Below, one piece after another: positions 48,001 to 59,518 of a stretch of 64,000 nucleotides of DNA. Positions within the stretch are counted from its first letter, which is position 1; each line of letters begins with the position of its first letter. The notes below the pieces were generated by a model, which had not been told where the DNA came from, ran no database searches, and worked only from the letters and a program-made list of their open reading frames with translations. This DNA is from Adineta vaga (lineage: Eukaryota; Rotifera). The stretch is taken from positions 11,284,001 through 11,348,000 of the forward strand of contig CP075496.1 of assembly GCA_021613535.1 (NCBI GenBank). Direction: 5' to 3'. The position numbers and the translations under genes are program-made.

Positions 48001-49334
48001 AGTACTTCTTCAGGAAGATGTTTTAATACACGTCGACTAATAAATGGTTTTCGTAAAATTGTATTGATTGCTGGTCGTTCTCTAGAAACGAATACAATCA
48101 AGATATTTATTCGTATAAGTTTCATTTTTCTTACCGTGGTTCACGTTTAAACATTGATGCAATCAACAATCGTAAATCACCACTATATTTCGCTGGAATA
48201 GGATTGAAGGATCCACTGAAAATAATCAAAATATAGTATGTATTTGACAAAATTCGTGTTTCTTCCTTACCGAACAATCCTCATAATCAAACCATTCATA
48301 TTATCAGCGTCAAACTAGATACAAAACAAAACTTTTCCATTATCTCAATATGTTCTATTTATTTACAGCATGTTTAAGTGTCGTCATTTCATACAATACG
48401 CAACCAAGACTCCAAACATCGGATTTATTATTGTATGGTTTTTGTTGACATATTTCAGGAGACAAATAATACGGTGTACCAATTTGTGTACGCGCTAATT
48501 CACATGTACTAAACATATTCTTACATAAAGTAAACATATATTCTGTTAGAAAATCAAACTTACGTATTTAATACTTTTGAAATACCAAAATCACCTAATT
48601 TCGCTGAACCATCACTTGTTAAAAATACATTCTAAAATAGTTCGATAAGAATTTCTTTTCAAATGTCATTAGTTTTCGATTTATTTTACTTGAGATTTAA
48701 TATCACGATGAAGTACTTTACGATCATGTACATGTTTAAGTGCTAATGTTATCTGAACAAACCAATCAAGTATTTGATCTTCACTAAATAATATACCACG
48801 TTGAGCTTGTATACGAGAATGTAAATCACCACCATCACAATAATCCATCAGAATATACAAACTTGTAGAATCTAATGACGAAATATAATTATTATTATTA
48901 TATGATAATACTCAGTTCAAATCGTTTGCAAATTGATCTATTTCAAAAATAAAAAATACATACCTTCAAATGACTCCGTATAAGATACAATGTAAGGATG
49001 TTTCATTTTTTCAAGGACATCAACCTAAAATCGATTCAGTTTTTGTTTTATTGAAAAAAATAAACAGAATTTTAATATATCTCTATCATACTTCTTTTCG
49101 TGCATCATCACGCTCTTTATTACTCATCTAATTAAAATAAAAAACAGATTAACTTTACGTCGTTTTAATTGAGAAATCTTTTACTTTAGCAATTTTAATT
49201 TCTTTCATAACTAATTGTTTGCCATCGATCTTTGCTTGAACTAGCCATGCTTGTCCGAAAGCACCTGTACCGATCAGCTTCTGTCGATTGTACTTCTCCA
49301 TATATCTTGGTTTACTTGTCGTTGTTGCACACAT
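45042..49334 (-). CDS. NEK1: NIMA-related kinase NEK1
   Basis: Ser/Thr kinase of cilia and the DNA-damage response. The ATG at 49334 starts [20 protein letters not shown], then the P-loop [11 protein letters not shown] and catalytic Lys VMKEIKI. HRDIKSQNVFL (catalytic Asp), [27 protein letters not shown] and [13 protein letters not shown] follow, and the domain closes with [14 protein letters not shown]. After it come a Ser/Pro-rich linker, basic coiled coils ([19 protein letters not shown]), the conserved block [15 protein letters not shown], a long disordered region and an acidic C-terminus ([16 protein letters not shown]) with [15 protein letters not shown] near the end, as in NEK1. All kinase residues are intact. 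About twenty short introns. NEK1 rather than NEK5 or NEK3 because of the long C-terminal region. Confidence 0.92.
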
Positions 49335-49637
49335 TGGAAAAGAATTATATCATAGAAAAGAATGTCATTTTATTCAACATTGAGGAATGTTTGTCAAATA
49401 AGTGATACTACAAGAGATAATAAAATAAATATTTTCTTCTGCGTTTTTTTTCAATGACTATGAATCATCATGAATATGATTCGTCTAAATAAAAACCATC
49501 TTCAATATAATTCACCATCGATACAACCTTCAATAGGAGAACGACAGTGGCGACACTAGGAAATAAATGTCTAACCGATGTATTTATTGCTAGTCTTATC
49601 AGAAAGCATTCTCCTTTCCTTTATAGAAATTAATTGT
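49335..49637. promoter_or_regulatory. Divergent promoter region, NEK1 / SPCS1
   Basis: About 300 bases between two head-to-head genes, so it should contain both promoters. No clear TATA or CCAAT box stands out. Confidence 0.4.
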
Positions 49638-50120
49638 ATGCATTGGCTGTTTGCAAAACATATGGTAAATCATTAGTTTAAATGATCATTTCTTACAAAA
49701 TCTGTTTCTCGTTCACAGGATTTTCATGGTCAAAAAGTAGCGGAACGACTTATTCAAGTCATTGTTCTTTCATTTGGTGTAAGATCTACTTCCATCTTAC
49801 CATTTCTTACCAGATCCTTTTTCTTCTTTTTATAGATACTCGGTTTTATCGTTGGATACTTGATGCAACAATTTAGTATCACAGTTTATAGTGTACTTTT
49901 CGGAGCTTCTTTATCTGCTATCGTAAGACATTGCGATATCTAAATTTTTTTAGTTAAAAATTTGCCATTTTTGTAGTTAGTTTTGCCACCATGGCCAATG
50001 TTTCGTAAAAATCCAATTGAATGGTAAGTGGTCATAAAAATACTGAACAAATTTCACAACAAAATCGATATAAAAATTGAAAAGCGTATTTGTTTATCTT
50101 GTAGGGGGAACGAACTCTGA
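49638..50120 (+). CDS. SPCS1: Signal peptidase complex subunit 1
   Basis: Small ER membrane subunit of the enzyme that removes signal peptides. Five short exons: 49638-49664 (MHWLFAKHM), 49719-49778, 49836-49922, 49977-50023, 50105-50120. The product has the family hallmark MDFHGQKVAERLIQVIVL, a two-span hairpin (ILGFIVGYLMQQF and YSVLFGASLSAILVL) and the conserved LPPWPMFRKNPIEW. It ends abruptly in GNEL-stop, so it lacks most of the polar tail seen in vertebrates. A Met at the start of exon 2 corresponds to the usual family start (MDYKGQK); exon 1 would add eight residues. Confidence 0.9.
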
Positions 50121-50336
50121 TTTTTGTACGAAAAAACTCGTATTGTCTGCTGTTAAACTATTGTAAAGTGGTGTTCAACTTGTAAATATAGGAACAAAAG
50201 ATATATTCGTGACTTCACAGCAATAACAAATGGCTCTCCTTCAATGCTAAATTATTTCTGAATATGTAAAACTCATATATAGGTCGCATCTAGTTTTATC
50301 ATTGTCTATTTCTTGTAGAGAAATAAATATAAATTA

Positions 50337-51872
50337 TTAAAAATTTCTTTTTTTTAAATAAGCATAAAGTCCATATTTAGGTGGCATAGTTACTCCTTTC
50401 AGTTCAGGTACAATTGTTTGATTTGGTACTAAATCAAATGTACAACGTTGTATAAACATTGCTAAGATAACTTTTGCTTCAAGTATAGCAAAATTCTGCC
50501 CAATACAGTTTCTTGGTCCTGCAGCAAATGGAAGATAAGCAAAGGGATGAACTAGTTTTGGTTTAAATCCTGTTATAGGATCACGCATCCATCGTTTATA
50601 ATCAAATGTTAATGGATCAGGCCAATATTCTTTTTGTCGATGTAAAACATATGAATTAATAATGATCATTGTACCAACAGGAATATGAATCTGAATTTTA
50701 CCATCAGAACTAGCTATTGTATGTTCTTTGACACATTCACGACCAAAGACTGGAGCTGCTGGATAAAGTCGAAGAGTTTCATATAGAACTGCTTCAATTA
50801 CTTGAAGATCAGCTATATGTTCATAAGTAGGCACTGTACCATGTGGTAAAATACGATCAACTTCTTCACGACATGCTTGTAAAACATTATCATGAAGCAT
50901 TAACATATTTAACGCCCAAGTCAACAGACTACTAGTTGTTTCATGACCAGCAAGTACAAATGTTAATGCTTCATCTTTTATTTGTTGATCAGTAAATGAT
51001 TCACCTTGATCATCGACAGCGGATAGAAGAAGATCAAGAATATCATGTCCAGAACATAAACTCGATGATTTTCCATTTCGTCGATCAGTAATTGATTGAT
51101 CAACAAATTCATATAAGATCTTTCTAGCTTGATCTATAGTAGGTTTACCCCAAAATGGTAATTCAGCAAGAAATTCAATTTGATTAATCATACGAAATGT
51201 TCGATATTCTACCATATCTTTTGCTTCATTGAATAATTTACACATGGTTTCTTTTGATCCTATATTAGCGTCAAAATCTTGACCAAAAGCACTTGACATA
51301 ATGATCGAAAGTGTTAACGAACTAAATTCAATGTCGAGACTAATAGAATCTGTAGATGACGTAGTGGCAAGTAATGAATCAATCGCTTTTGCTGTTTCAT
51401 TTGACATCAGTGGTATCATTGATCGAAGATTAACTGAATGAAATGCAGGATTTAACATTTTCCGAGCTCGTTCATGTTCTGGATTTTTACTAATTAAAAG
51501 ATTGTGTACACCAATTAAAGGTTTTACAATATTAACTAAGAATGATGTTTTTTCATAATATTCTGCTTTTGAACGGCCTAAGACATCGGCCAATAATTCT
51601 GGTTCAATAATTACAAAGCGTGGAAGAGGTCCCATACCAAAAAGATAAAAATAACCATGTTTTTCTGCGAGTTTATGAAAATATTCCAATGTTCTATTGT
51701 TTTTGCTAGCACGAATGATATCAAATACCTGACCAAATATTGGAACAAATGGTTCACTAGGTACTCCCTGAGCTACAAGAATATCATATACTCGTTTTTG
51801 AGGACGAACGATTTTCAAGTAGATAAACGTTATCAAAACAAGTAGTATTGAAACAATGAGGAATAATATCAT
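50337..51872 (-). CDS. CYP: Cytochrome P450, intronless
   Basis: Heme monooxygenase of 511 residues, single exon, ATG at 51872. An N-terminal ER anchor (MILFLIVSILLVLITFIYL) is followed by PFVPIFGQ. Motifs in order: helix C HERARKMLNPAFH (WxxxR equivalent), I-helix FVLAGHETTSSLL (the A-G-x-D/E-T-T oxygen-activating motif), K-helix ETLR, PERF-like DYKRWM, and the heme loop FAAGPRNCIGQNFAILEAK with the thiolate Cys. The layout fits the CYP4/CYP3-like microsomal group; I cannot place it in a numbered family. The substrate is unknown. Almost every neighbour has many introns, so the lack of any intron over 1.5 kb is notable and may mean retrotransposition or transfer. It has no sign of decay. Confidence 0.93.
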   Translation of the reverse strand: MILFLIVSILLVLITFIYLKIVRPQKRVYDILVAQGVPSEPFVPIFGQVFDIIRASKNNRTLEYFHKLAEKHGYFYLFGMGPLPRFVIIEPELLADVLGRSKAEYYEKTSFLVNIVKPLIGVHNLLISKNPEHERARKMLNPAFHSVNLRSMIPLMSNETAKAIDSLLATTSSTDSISLDIEFSSLTLSIIMSSAFGQDFDANIGSKETMCKLFNEAKDMVEYRTFRMINQIEFLAELPFWGKPTIDQARKILYEFVDQSITDRRNGKSSSLCSGHDILDLLLSAVDDQGESFTDQQIKDEALTFVLAGHETTSSLLTWALNMLMLHDNVLQACREEVDRILPHGTVPTYEHIADLQVIEAVLYETLRLYPAAPVFGRECVKEHTIASSDGKIQIHIPVGTMIIINSYVLHRQKEYWPDPLTFDYKRWMRDPITGFKPKLVHPFAYLPFAAGPRNCIGQNFAILEAKVILAMFIQRCTFDLVPNQTIVPELKGVTMPPKYGLYAYLKKRNF

Positions 51873-52785
51873 CGTGCTTTTGGTTAATGTCTAAAATACA
51901 CAAGATATACTTTAAATAGTCCTACTTCTTCTTTGAATGACTCTAAAAATTCGATATACAAAATAACAAAACGAAAAGATATAATTCGAGACGTTTGCAC
52001 TATTTTTAACATAACATTAAGTCAGGAAAATAAATGTTGTTGTTCGAGTGAGTATCTTGATCTTCTAATAGTGATTACGCATATTAAAAAGAAAAGAAAA
52101 ATAAGCCGTCGTGATAAATATCGACAGACACGTGTCCATCATGTGTGAGTCAGAAACCCTACATATGTTAACAAGCGATCGATATTTATTCACTTAATTT
52201 TATTGGAATTATTGTCTTAGAAAGTGATTCGCAATATCAGACAAGTGTTGTTAAATAAAAGTAAGCAACGACAAGAAAATATCATATATAGACTGACAAC
52301 TAATATGATAATCATGTTGAAGTCACATCTAGTCGTGCTGAAAAACTATGTGGTTTCAAATGGATACATTTAAAATATATCAATACCATACATTTCATAG
52401 CAGAATGATGATATAAAAGAATCTCTTGAAATGAAAGTCATTATGTTTTTTAAATTTTTATCGTACAGACACTCACTATACTGAATTTACGATTCAACGA
52501 AATTAGTATTCAATGAGGTAGATAATTCAGCTGCTACGTTACGTTGAGATATATTGTAAATGCAATTTATAAGAACAAGTTGTTCAACATCTTACGTTAT
52601 ATTTCATCGTCAATGGAAGAATAAAATTCCATGAAGCAAAAAAAAGAAAAGAAAAAATAAACAAATATACAAAGATAAAAGTTAACTGACTAAATCCACT
52701 GTAGAAAAATATAGAATGATACAAAATAAATTCGTATCTGTTTGAAAATCAGAGAACAAATGAACATGTCAGTAAAGAGTAGAAT
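51873..52785. other. Intergenic
   Basis: About 900 bases upstream of the P450 and downstream of the BACURD gene. A plus-strand open frame at 51933-52148 has no recognisable product. Nothing else seen. Confidence 0.5.
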
Positions 52786-53886
52786 TTAACGTTTTCTCAT
52801 CAGTCGATTTGTTCCTGAGGCTGAATTCGTATACGAAGAACGATCTTCATCAAAATCTTCATCGGTTAATGCTGCTGATGCAAAACGTGGCGTCGTTGCT
52901 CGAATAATTTCATCAACCGATGGTGTTCGATTTTCATATAATAGAATATTCAGTGTTTCTTCATATATTCTTGCTTCAAAGAATTCAACCTAATGAGAAA
53001 AGAAGAAAAAATAATCGACAAAATTCTTAGTTTTTTTGCACGAACTTTATTTTGTTTTCGTTCAGTTGCATAGACAATTGATGTACAACAAACTTCAGCC
53101 ATCTTTTGTCCATTACCATAAAAACTCCAACAACAAATTTCTTCACTACTAGTTACATCTTTGATAAATAGAATTCGATTATGTAAACGAATACTTAATT
53201 TATCGAATAACTCGATATTTTTCATCAGCATTTCATCAGATGAACTGAAAGACAAAAATCACAATATCAATTCATTTTCTTTCCGTAAACTTACGCTGTA
53301 TATGAATATTTATTATTATGTCGATTAATAGCTAATTTAATGATCGGTTTTCGTAAGTAGCAACAATATTTGGTAATTCTCTTGCAGATGTTAACATTAT
53401 CACTTTACAACAAGCATCTACATCACCGACCGTTTTTCGTGCACATATTCGTATATGTTGTTCAATGAGTTCAATCAATGATTGAATACAATAAAATCTA
53501 GCTTCATTTAAAAGTTCATTCAATGTTTGAATACAATCAGGTAGATTCAAAGTACCATCACGTAAATAATTCAATATCATATTAAAATGTTTACCATCGC
53601 GATCGATAAAAACCCAACCTATTCGAAAAACAAACGATATTTACTATTCAAGAATTTGATTATTATATCTACCTTCACCATCTTGAACAACTTCCATTCG
53701 TCCACTAAACATTGCTTTAAACATTGTATCTTCTTTGGTTAATGTATCAAAACTTGTTAGAAAAAGATGATTACCAATATTAAGCTTAACATATTTTCCA
53801 AAATGATTTGATTGATTAGATATACAATCTTTCGGCAATACCGACGCAGATATCGATAGAGTATTAGATGATGTTGAATCACTCAT
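52786..53886 (-). CDS. KCTD10/13-like: BACURD-type BTB/POZ (KCTD10/13/TNFAIP1) Cullin-3 adaptor
   Basis: Substrate adaptor for CUL3 ubiquitin ligase; the family targets RhoA. The ATG at 53886 leads to the BTB domain: [34 protein letters not shown], then [25 protein letters not shown] and [18 protein letters not shown]. The C-terminal block is the BACURD signature: [56 protein letters not shown] and an end at NRLMRKR-stop. Short introns in phase. TTTTAG directly precedes the ATG, an acceptor-like context. Typical length and all motifs intact; which of the three vertebrate paralogues it matches cannot be said, as invertebrates usually have one. Confidence 0.94.
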
Positions 53887-54116
53887 CTAAAATATTTTTG
53901 TACATCAAATAATGATATCATTTCAATCTCTTGGAAAACAATATATAATATCAGATATATTTTTTTATTGACAACATAGATTTGCACATTATTGATTGTA
54001 AACATAACATGTAATAGAATACTGTATACACATATATATGTAGAAGTGATTTTGAAAGAAAACAAGAAAAAAAACAATGACAACATAGATCAAAAGGGAA
54101 AGCGACTTATTCTTTT
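53887..54116. other. Short spacer BACURD / PTRH2
   Basis: Minus-strand neighbours only 230 bases apart. It contains the BACURD upstream region and the PTRH2 3' flank. Confidence 0.35.
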
Positions 54117-55136
54117 TCAATATAATTTTAAATTGCGAGTAATTTCATTGATCAATTGTGTTGGTGCTAGTAAAAGAAATATGTATAGAATAATTATGAG
54201 AAAGAAAAATTTCATCTGATCATTACCTGGTCCAATACCAAGAACAGTTTTACATCCTGCATCAATACGTGTTCGACCTGTCATAAAATATTTAGTACAT
54301 TTCAATCAAAGAAAATAACCTTTCATTTGTTTCTCTCTCTCTCTGATAAACGTACCTGCATCACGTATTAAACAAGTTGTTAAACCTTTAAATTTAGCTT
54401 GACGACGTAATTGCTCCCTATTATTAAGTAAGAAAAAAATCATTTAAAAATATTAAAATATAATTACTCACAAATCATCATCAGAATCACATTTACAAAC
54501 AACTTTTGCTTGTCCACCGAAAAACCATGTATCCACCGCATTTGGAATTCGTTCACAGGCTTTTTGAAAACATGCTAGTGTTGCATGCGAACACTATTGA
54601 TATTCATATGTCATTTTTATTAATAGTTATATTAAAGAAACTTACTTGCGCTGCTACTTTTCCTAAAAAGTAAAACAATTATTATAGAAGAAGAAATAAG
54701 AATATAGTTAGTATTTACCTTGAGCCATTTTAAGATCATTTCTCACAACAAGTACCAACTAAAACACAATCGCGATATTATTTTAAAAGAAATAGAATAT
54801 ATATAATTTACTTTATATTCTCCTTCAGCATCCGAAGAACCAGGATCATGCTAGAGAAAACGAATAGAAATGTATTTTTATTAACAAAATTTATCTTACG
54901 CCCTTTTCTTCTTCGCATTGATCTTTTTCAAAACCGAAATTATTCGACATTACTTTCACACTATTATTCACAAGTACAGACGAACTAAAAAGCCAACCAA
55001 GTGCCAGACCTTAATAAAATATTCATTGAAAAATTCAACTTCTTTCTTGTTTATTTCAATGATTTTTACCGCCGAAAAATCCGGCAACAAGGCCAGCTGT
55101 AGCAATTCTTTCTCCAAACCAAGATGAGTGGCTCAT
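54117..55136 (-). CDS. PTRH2: Peptidyl-tRNA hydrolase 2, membrane-anchored
   Basis: Releases tRNA from stalled peptidyl-tRNA; the animal protein sits on the outer mitochondrial membrane. The ATG at 55136 gives MSHSSWFGERIATAGLVAGF followed by a hydrophobic anchor (GGLALGWLFSSSVLV). The catalytic domain has LVLVVRNDLKMAQGKVAAQC with SHAT (catalytic His), GGQAKVVCKCDSDDDL, GLTTCLIRDAG, RTRIDAGCKTVLGIGPGPAP-like block and TQLINEITRNLKLY-stop, all matching PTH2. Eight or more small exons. The last intron joins IGPAP-TQLIN in phase. All conserved residues that I can recall for PTH2 are present. Confidence 0.93.
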
Positions 55137-56846
55137 GCAAATTCTAGACGAAAAGAAGCATCATAAAACTAGAAGACACTCTATAAAGGATTGATATTTT
55201 ACTTTACCTACGAATGACAACATGATCAGAAGAAAGAGGGAAAATGTGTTACTTTATGAATCTATAAAACCAATAAGAACGATATAAGATAAAAATCTGA
55301 AAAATAACACCTTTTAAAATCAAGCTATATTTTATCTTTCCTGTCAACATGCGCATCTTCCTTTCATAATATATTACTTCGATTTTTTTCTCTTCGTTTT
55401 ATGCTTCAAATAAGTGATGCAGAAATGTTAACCTTGAAAGAAAAAACAATGTATAACGTTACATTTTTTCTGCGGATTTTATGGAACAACTGACGTCTAT
55501 CATCGAAGGGAAGGAGAGGTCTATTGAAAGGAAAGGACAACATTTATGTCTATATATATACTCATACGATGAGAAACAGATTTTGAGGGAAAAAGTTGTT
55601 CGTGTCTATATGAATGACATCTGAAATACATGCGTCATAAATGTAATTTTGATAGAGCAAAACGCTTGAGATGCATTGTGGAGAAATAAAAGACGAGTGA
55701 TTTTTTTTCTCTTCTTCTTTTTTGATGACTAAACGAATATACAATGGAGTGAATGCAAGAATACGATGTCACATACGTATATAAACCCAAAGGACAAAGG
55801 TAGCTAGGCATGATTGATTGCTCTACAGTGTTAAAAATAATAACAATAAATCACGCATGTTGAATATATTTGACGGAAATAGCTTTTGTCAATTTTATAC
55901 AATATTCGCTGTGCATTCGTACGATAAGCTATAGAACGATTAAAGTAGAAGGATATTATAATTATAAAGTTATATAAAAAAAATGTGAATCTACACAATA
56001 TACATTGACGATGAAAATTGATGTGAGCATCAATATAATCTATCGCCTCACGCTTCTATCTATATCATTTTAAAGTATAAAATAGATATATACTATTCTA
56101 ATGAGTGTAACAATTCAATATAATCAAAGGAATACATGTATCAATTGATTTCATTTGAACAAATGCTTTGTTCATCAACTATGAAGAGAATGTTTATAAG
56201 AGCGTAACAAAAAGAAATTCTCGTTCTCATTCTCAAACAATGTATGTGCATTGATCCATTTCGATAGAAAAGTTGGTTAGCATTCTCAAAGCAAGAGATA
56301 ATACTCAATTAACTTATTTTCCTGTATTAAAGTGGTTCCTAACTTTTTATTCCAATGTCACACAACAAAATAACCACAAAAGCAACAAACAAATAGTTAG
56401 TTGAAAGATAAGATAAACTAAAGATTTGTTTATGTATCATTACATACGAAACGTTCATCGATGAACTAAATATTTGTCAATGGTTTAATCAGAAAAAAGT
56501 TATCTAGAAGAACGAACAATAAAATATCTCAATCAATAACCTATTATTGTTGATTATTTGTGATCTAGTATAAACAAACAAACAAACAAACAAACAAACA
56601 AACAAATAAACATCAATAACATGAACGAAAAATAAGTGTTAAAGAAAAAGAAAGATAACTCTGTACAAATGAATTATATCATTCAGTTTTTTAGATGTTC
56701 TCTTGTCTTGATTGATTGATATAACTTACATAGGAAACAAAAAAAAAAGGAAAGAAAGAATAACAAACTGTATATGAACATCTCTATACACGTACAAAGA
56801 CAATCACACTAAAAATTACATAGTCATCTGGTCAAAAGTTCATTCG
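55137..56846. other. Intergenic, with (CAAA)n tract
   Basis: About 1.7 kb containing a (CAAA)n microsatellite at 56572-56608. No gene recognised. Open frames here are short and Lys/Ile/Phe-rich. Confidence 0.5.
56572..56608. repeat. (CAAA)n microsatellite
   Basis: About nine tandem copies of a CAAA tetranucleotide near the 3' flank of the RRM gene. Confidence 0.9.
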
Positions 56847-58486
56847 TTATGCTCGTTGTTGAGCACCATAATAATGGGTGAGAGGTGGTGCATAAGATGA
56901 TGGAGGCGCACCTGCTGCATTTGCGTATACTGGTTGTTGTCTTGATTGATTTGACGGTGGATAACCTGCTTGATGTTGTTGCTGTTGATAAGCAACAGTT
57001 AGATCATGTCGAACTGACGCTGGTTGACCAGATGTTGTCGCATATGGATCACCACGATAGTTGGCATACATATCATAATCACTATACATACAGAAAACTT
57101 ATCTATTCTGTGAAAGAAATGACAAAGAAAATATAAACCGTGATGGTGGATTTTGAGCAGGTGGCATCGGAAATTCTGAATCACGAGGTCGATTAGCATA
57201 AAATTTCTGATACGGATCATAATTTTGATATGGATCGACAGATGGTGGTGGTGCTGGTGCATGAGCTAAACTACTACCATAATATGGGTCCACTGGAGAT
57301 GCTCCTGGATTACGATCATACATTCTATTGAACAGAAAGTCTTTGATTAGACAAAAGATTTTTTTTCCTTTTTAAATATAAATTATACGATGCAAAAGTA
57401 TAACTTCATTCTTATTTACGAAATACATGTAGTCCAAATTCCTGAACTTGATCTATTCACTCTTTTATTAATAATAATAAACTTTCGAATTTTTGTTCAC
57501 TATAAAATTTTCTTACCGATTAGAACCGTAATTTAGAGTTTCAGGTCGAACATGTGATGGTGGTAAATCACGATAATCACGTACAGGATACATTCCAGTG
57601 TGCCCATCACCGCCACTACTTCCTCCTCCTACTATTCCTCCAGCATTTATATTCGGATAACCAGCTGCACCATACATATTATCACGAGATGCATCATATC
57701 CTGAACCATAACCACTGTCACGTCTATCTGTATAATAATTTCGAGGATCTGATCGTACATCGTATGATCGTGGACGATCATATCCAGCTGGTGGTGGACC
57801 ATAACCAGAAGCAATAGCAGTAGAATCTATTGGGATGCCATCGTAGGGACGTGCATCACCACGAGCCCATGCTGATGCACTATGACGCATTGGACCCACA
57901 CCGCCAGGAGGTGCAGCTGGACTATACCTAGATACACCATTTCCACCAGTCATCGCTGCAGCACGAGCACGAGAGCTAGAGGAAAACGGATATCTTTAAA
58001 GCTAATTAGATTTCTCCTAAATACATACTTTCTTAAAGCACTAGCTGGTTCTGGTTGACCTGGTCGATGTCGCACTGTACTTGTTGAGAGCTAATGGTAA
58101 ATAGAAATATTTTCTTAATTATGAAATGCATTTTTATCTGTATATTACTTCAACACGTAATCGTTTTCCATGAAATTCTTTATTATTTAATGCTACCGCT
58201 GCTTTTTCAGCTTCTTCAATTGAACCAAAATGCTATTTTAAACAAAAGATACATTAGATGATTATCTACTATTAGGAGTTTTTCCTTTACCACAAAACCA
58301 TAATCTTTGATCACTGATGCTTCAAGCACTGTACCAAATGATGCAAATAGTTCAGATAATTCAGCTAAATAGAACAATGACTTATTTTCTCGTAAAAAAA
58401 CACATGAATCAATTACAAGGTTGAGTTGCTGGATCAAGATTACCAATAAATAATTTGGTTCTAACGACTTTCGTTGGACCACTCAT
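56847..58486 (-). CDS. RRM RNA-binding protein of the RBM4/RBM14 (lark) type
   Basis: The ATG at 58486 opens MSGPTKVVRTKLFIGNLDP (RNP2), then LSELFASFGTVLEASVIKDY, GFVHFGSIEEAEKA (RNP1) and LNNKEFHGKRLRVELSTSTV. The motif KLFIGNL...YGFVH...LRVELSTS and the following RHRPGQP are typical of RBM4/lark and RBM14. A single RRM is visible, so RBM14-like is possible. The rest is low complexity, rich in Tyr, Gly, Pro, Arg and Gln (RRDSGYGSGYDASRDN, YQQQQHQAGYPPSNQS), as in phase-separating splicing regulators. It ends YYGAQQRA-stop. Five to six short introns. A zinc knuckle, present in RBM4, is not seen. Confidence 0.88.
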
Positions 58487-59518
58487 TGATATTGTTTGTA
58501 TCTGGAATGGTTAAGAATAAAAAAGAAAAAACAAAATGCAAATCAATGTTAGTTTTACTAAAATCCAACAAATCGCGTTACAGAAACGGACAAAACAGAA
58601 GAAGAAAAATTTAATCGAAGAAGACACGACAAAGATAAACGCAATTCAGCACCTTGACCTTTCAGTATTCGTTTGCCTACATAAGAAATGACCAACATAC
58701 ACACACACATGCATAAAGAGTTACAATATCACCGTTCTTTATCAAACAGTGGAACGCTTCTGGACCAAAGAGGATCATCACAGTATCAAAAGAAACACGA
58801 AAACAAACAAAATCGAAAAAAAAACAAAAGAAATGAGAATTTTTTTTCGTACAATATCTAGTCTTGAATGTTCAAACAAATCGAATAGAAGAAGGGAAAT
58901 GAAAGATTACAGACACGCAGAGAAGAGTTTTCGATAAAATGGATGCAAAATAATAAATAAATCTTTTTCACATTAATCATTTTTGTGTACGATATTTTGT
59001 TTGTCATCGTTCGAAGATAGATCGCATACGAAGTAAAATAATATATAAAGATCAAGAATATACGAAGACGCGAAAAAAAGAACAGACGCATTCGATTGGT
59101 AAACGAAACGCAAACGCGAAGAATGTGCAAACTAGAAGATAAGGATAAAATTATAGTCGATTAAATATTTGTAAATAAATAGGAAATTAAATTCATTTTC
59201 ATCAAACTTTATCTGTGCACGATGTATGTATGATAGAATCTGTCGCTTTTAATATGAATAATCGCTTTGAAAAAAAACAGAAATATGTATTTACCTATAG
59301 ATGATCTCATATAAATATAATCGTCGAAAAAATTTTAATGAACTCTTACTACTTGAGATTGAGTCTGAATTTTAATATGAATCTATCGCAGCGTATAGAT
59401 AATTTAATCTCTCTACGCGTTTAAGCGAATAAACGAAATAAATAGTTAATTCATATCTATACATACTTGTTTTATCGGACGATTAATTTTGAAAGTAATT
59501 GAATATACTACTTTTAAA
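58487..59518. other. Intergenic
   Basis: Minus-strand RRM gene upstream region and the 3' flank of ZDHHC6. It has poly-A/T runs and no coding sequence I can support. Confidence 0.5.

Noticed and set aside
56885-57817. Plus-strand His/Leu-rich open frames over the RRM gene
   Set aside because: Antisense shadows of Gly/Pro/Tyr-rich coding exons.
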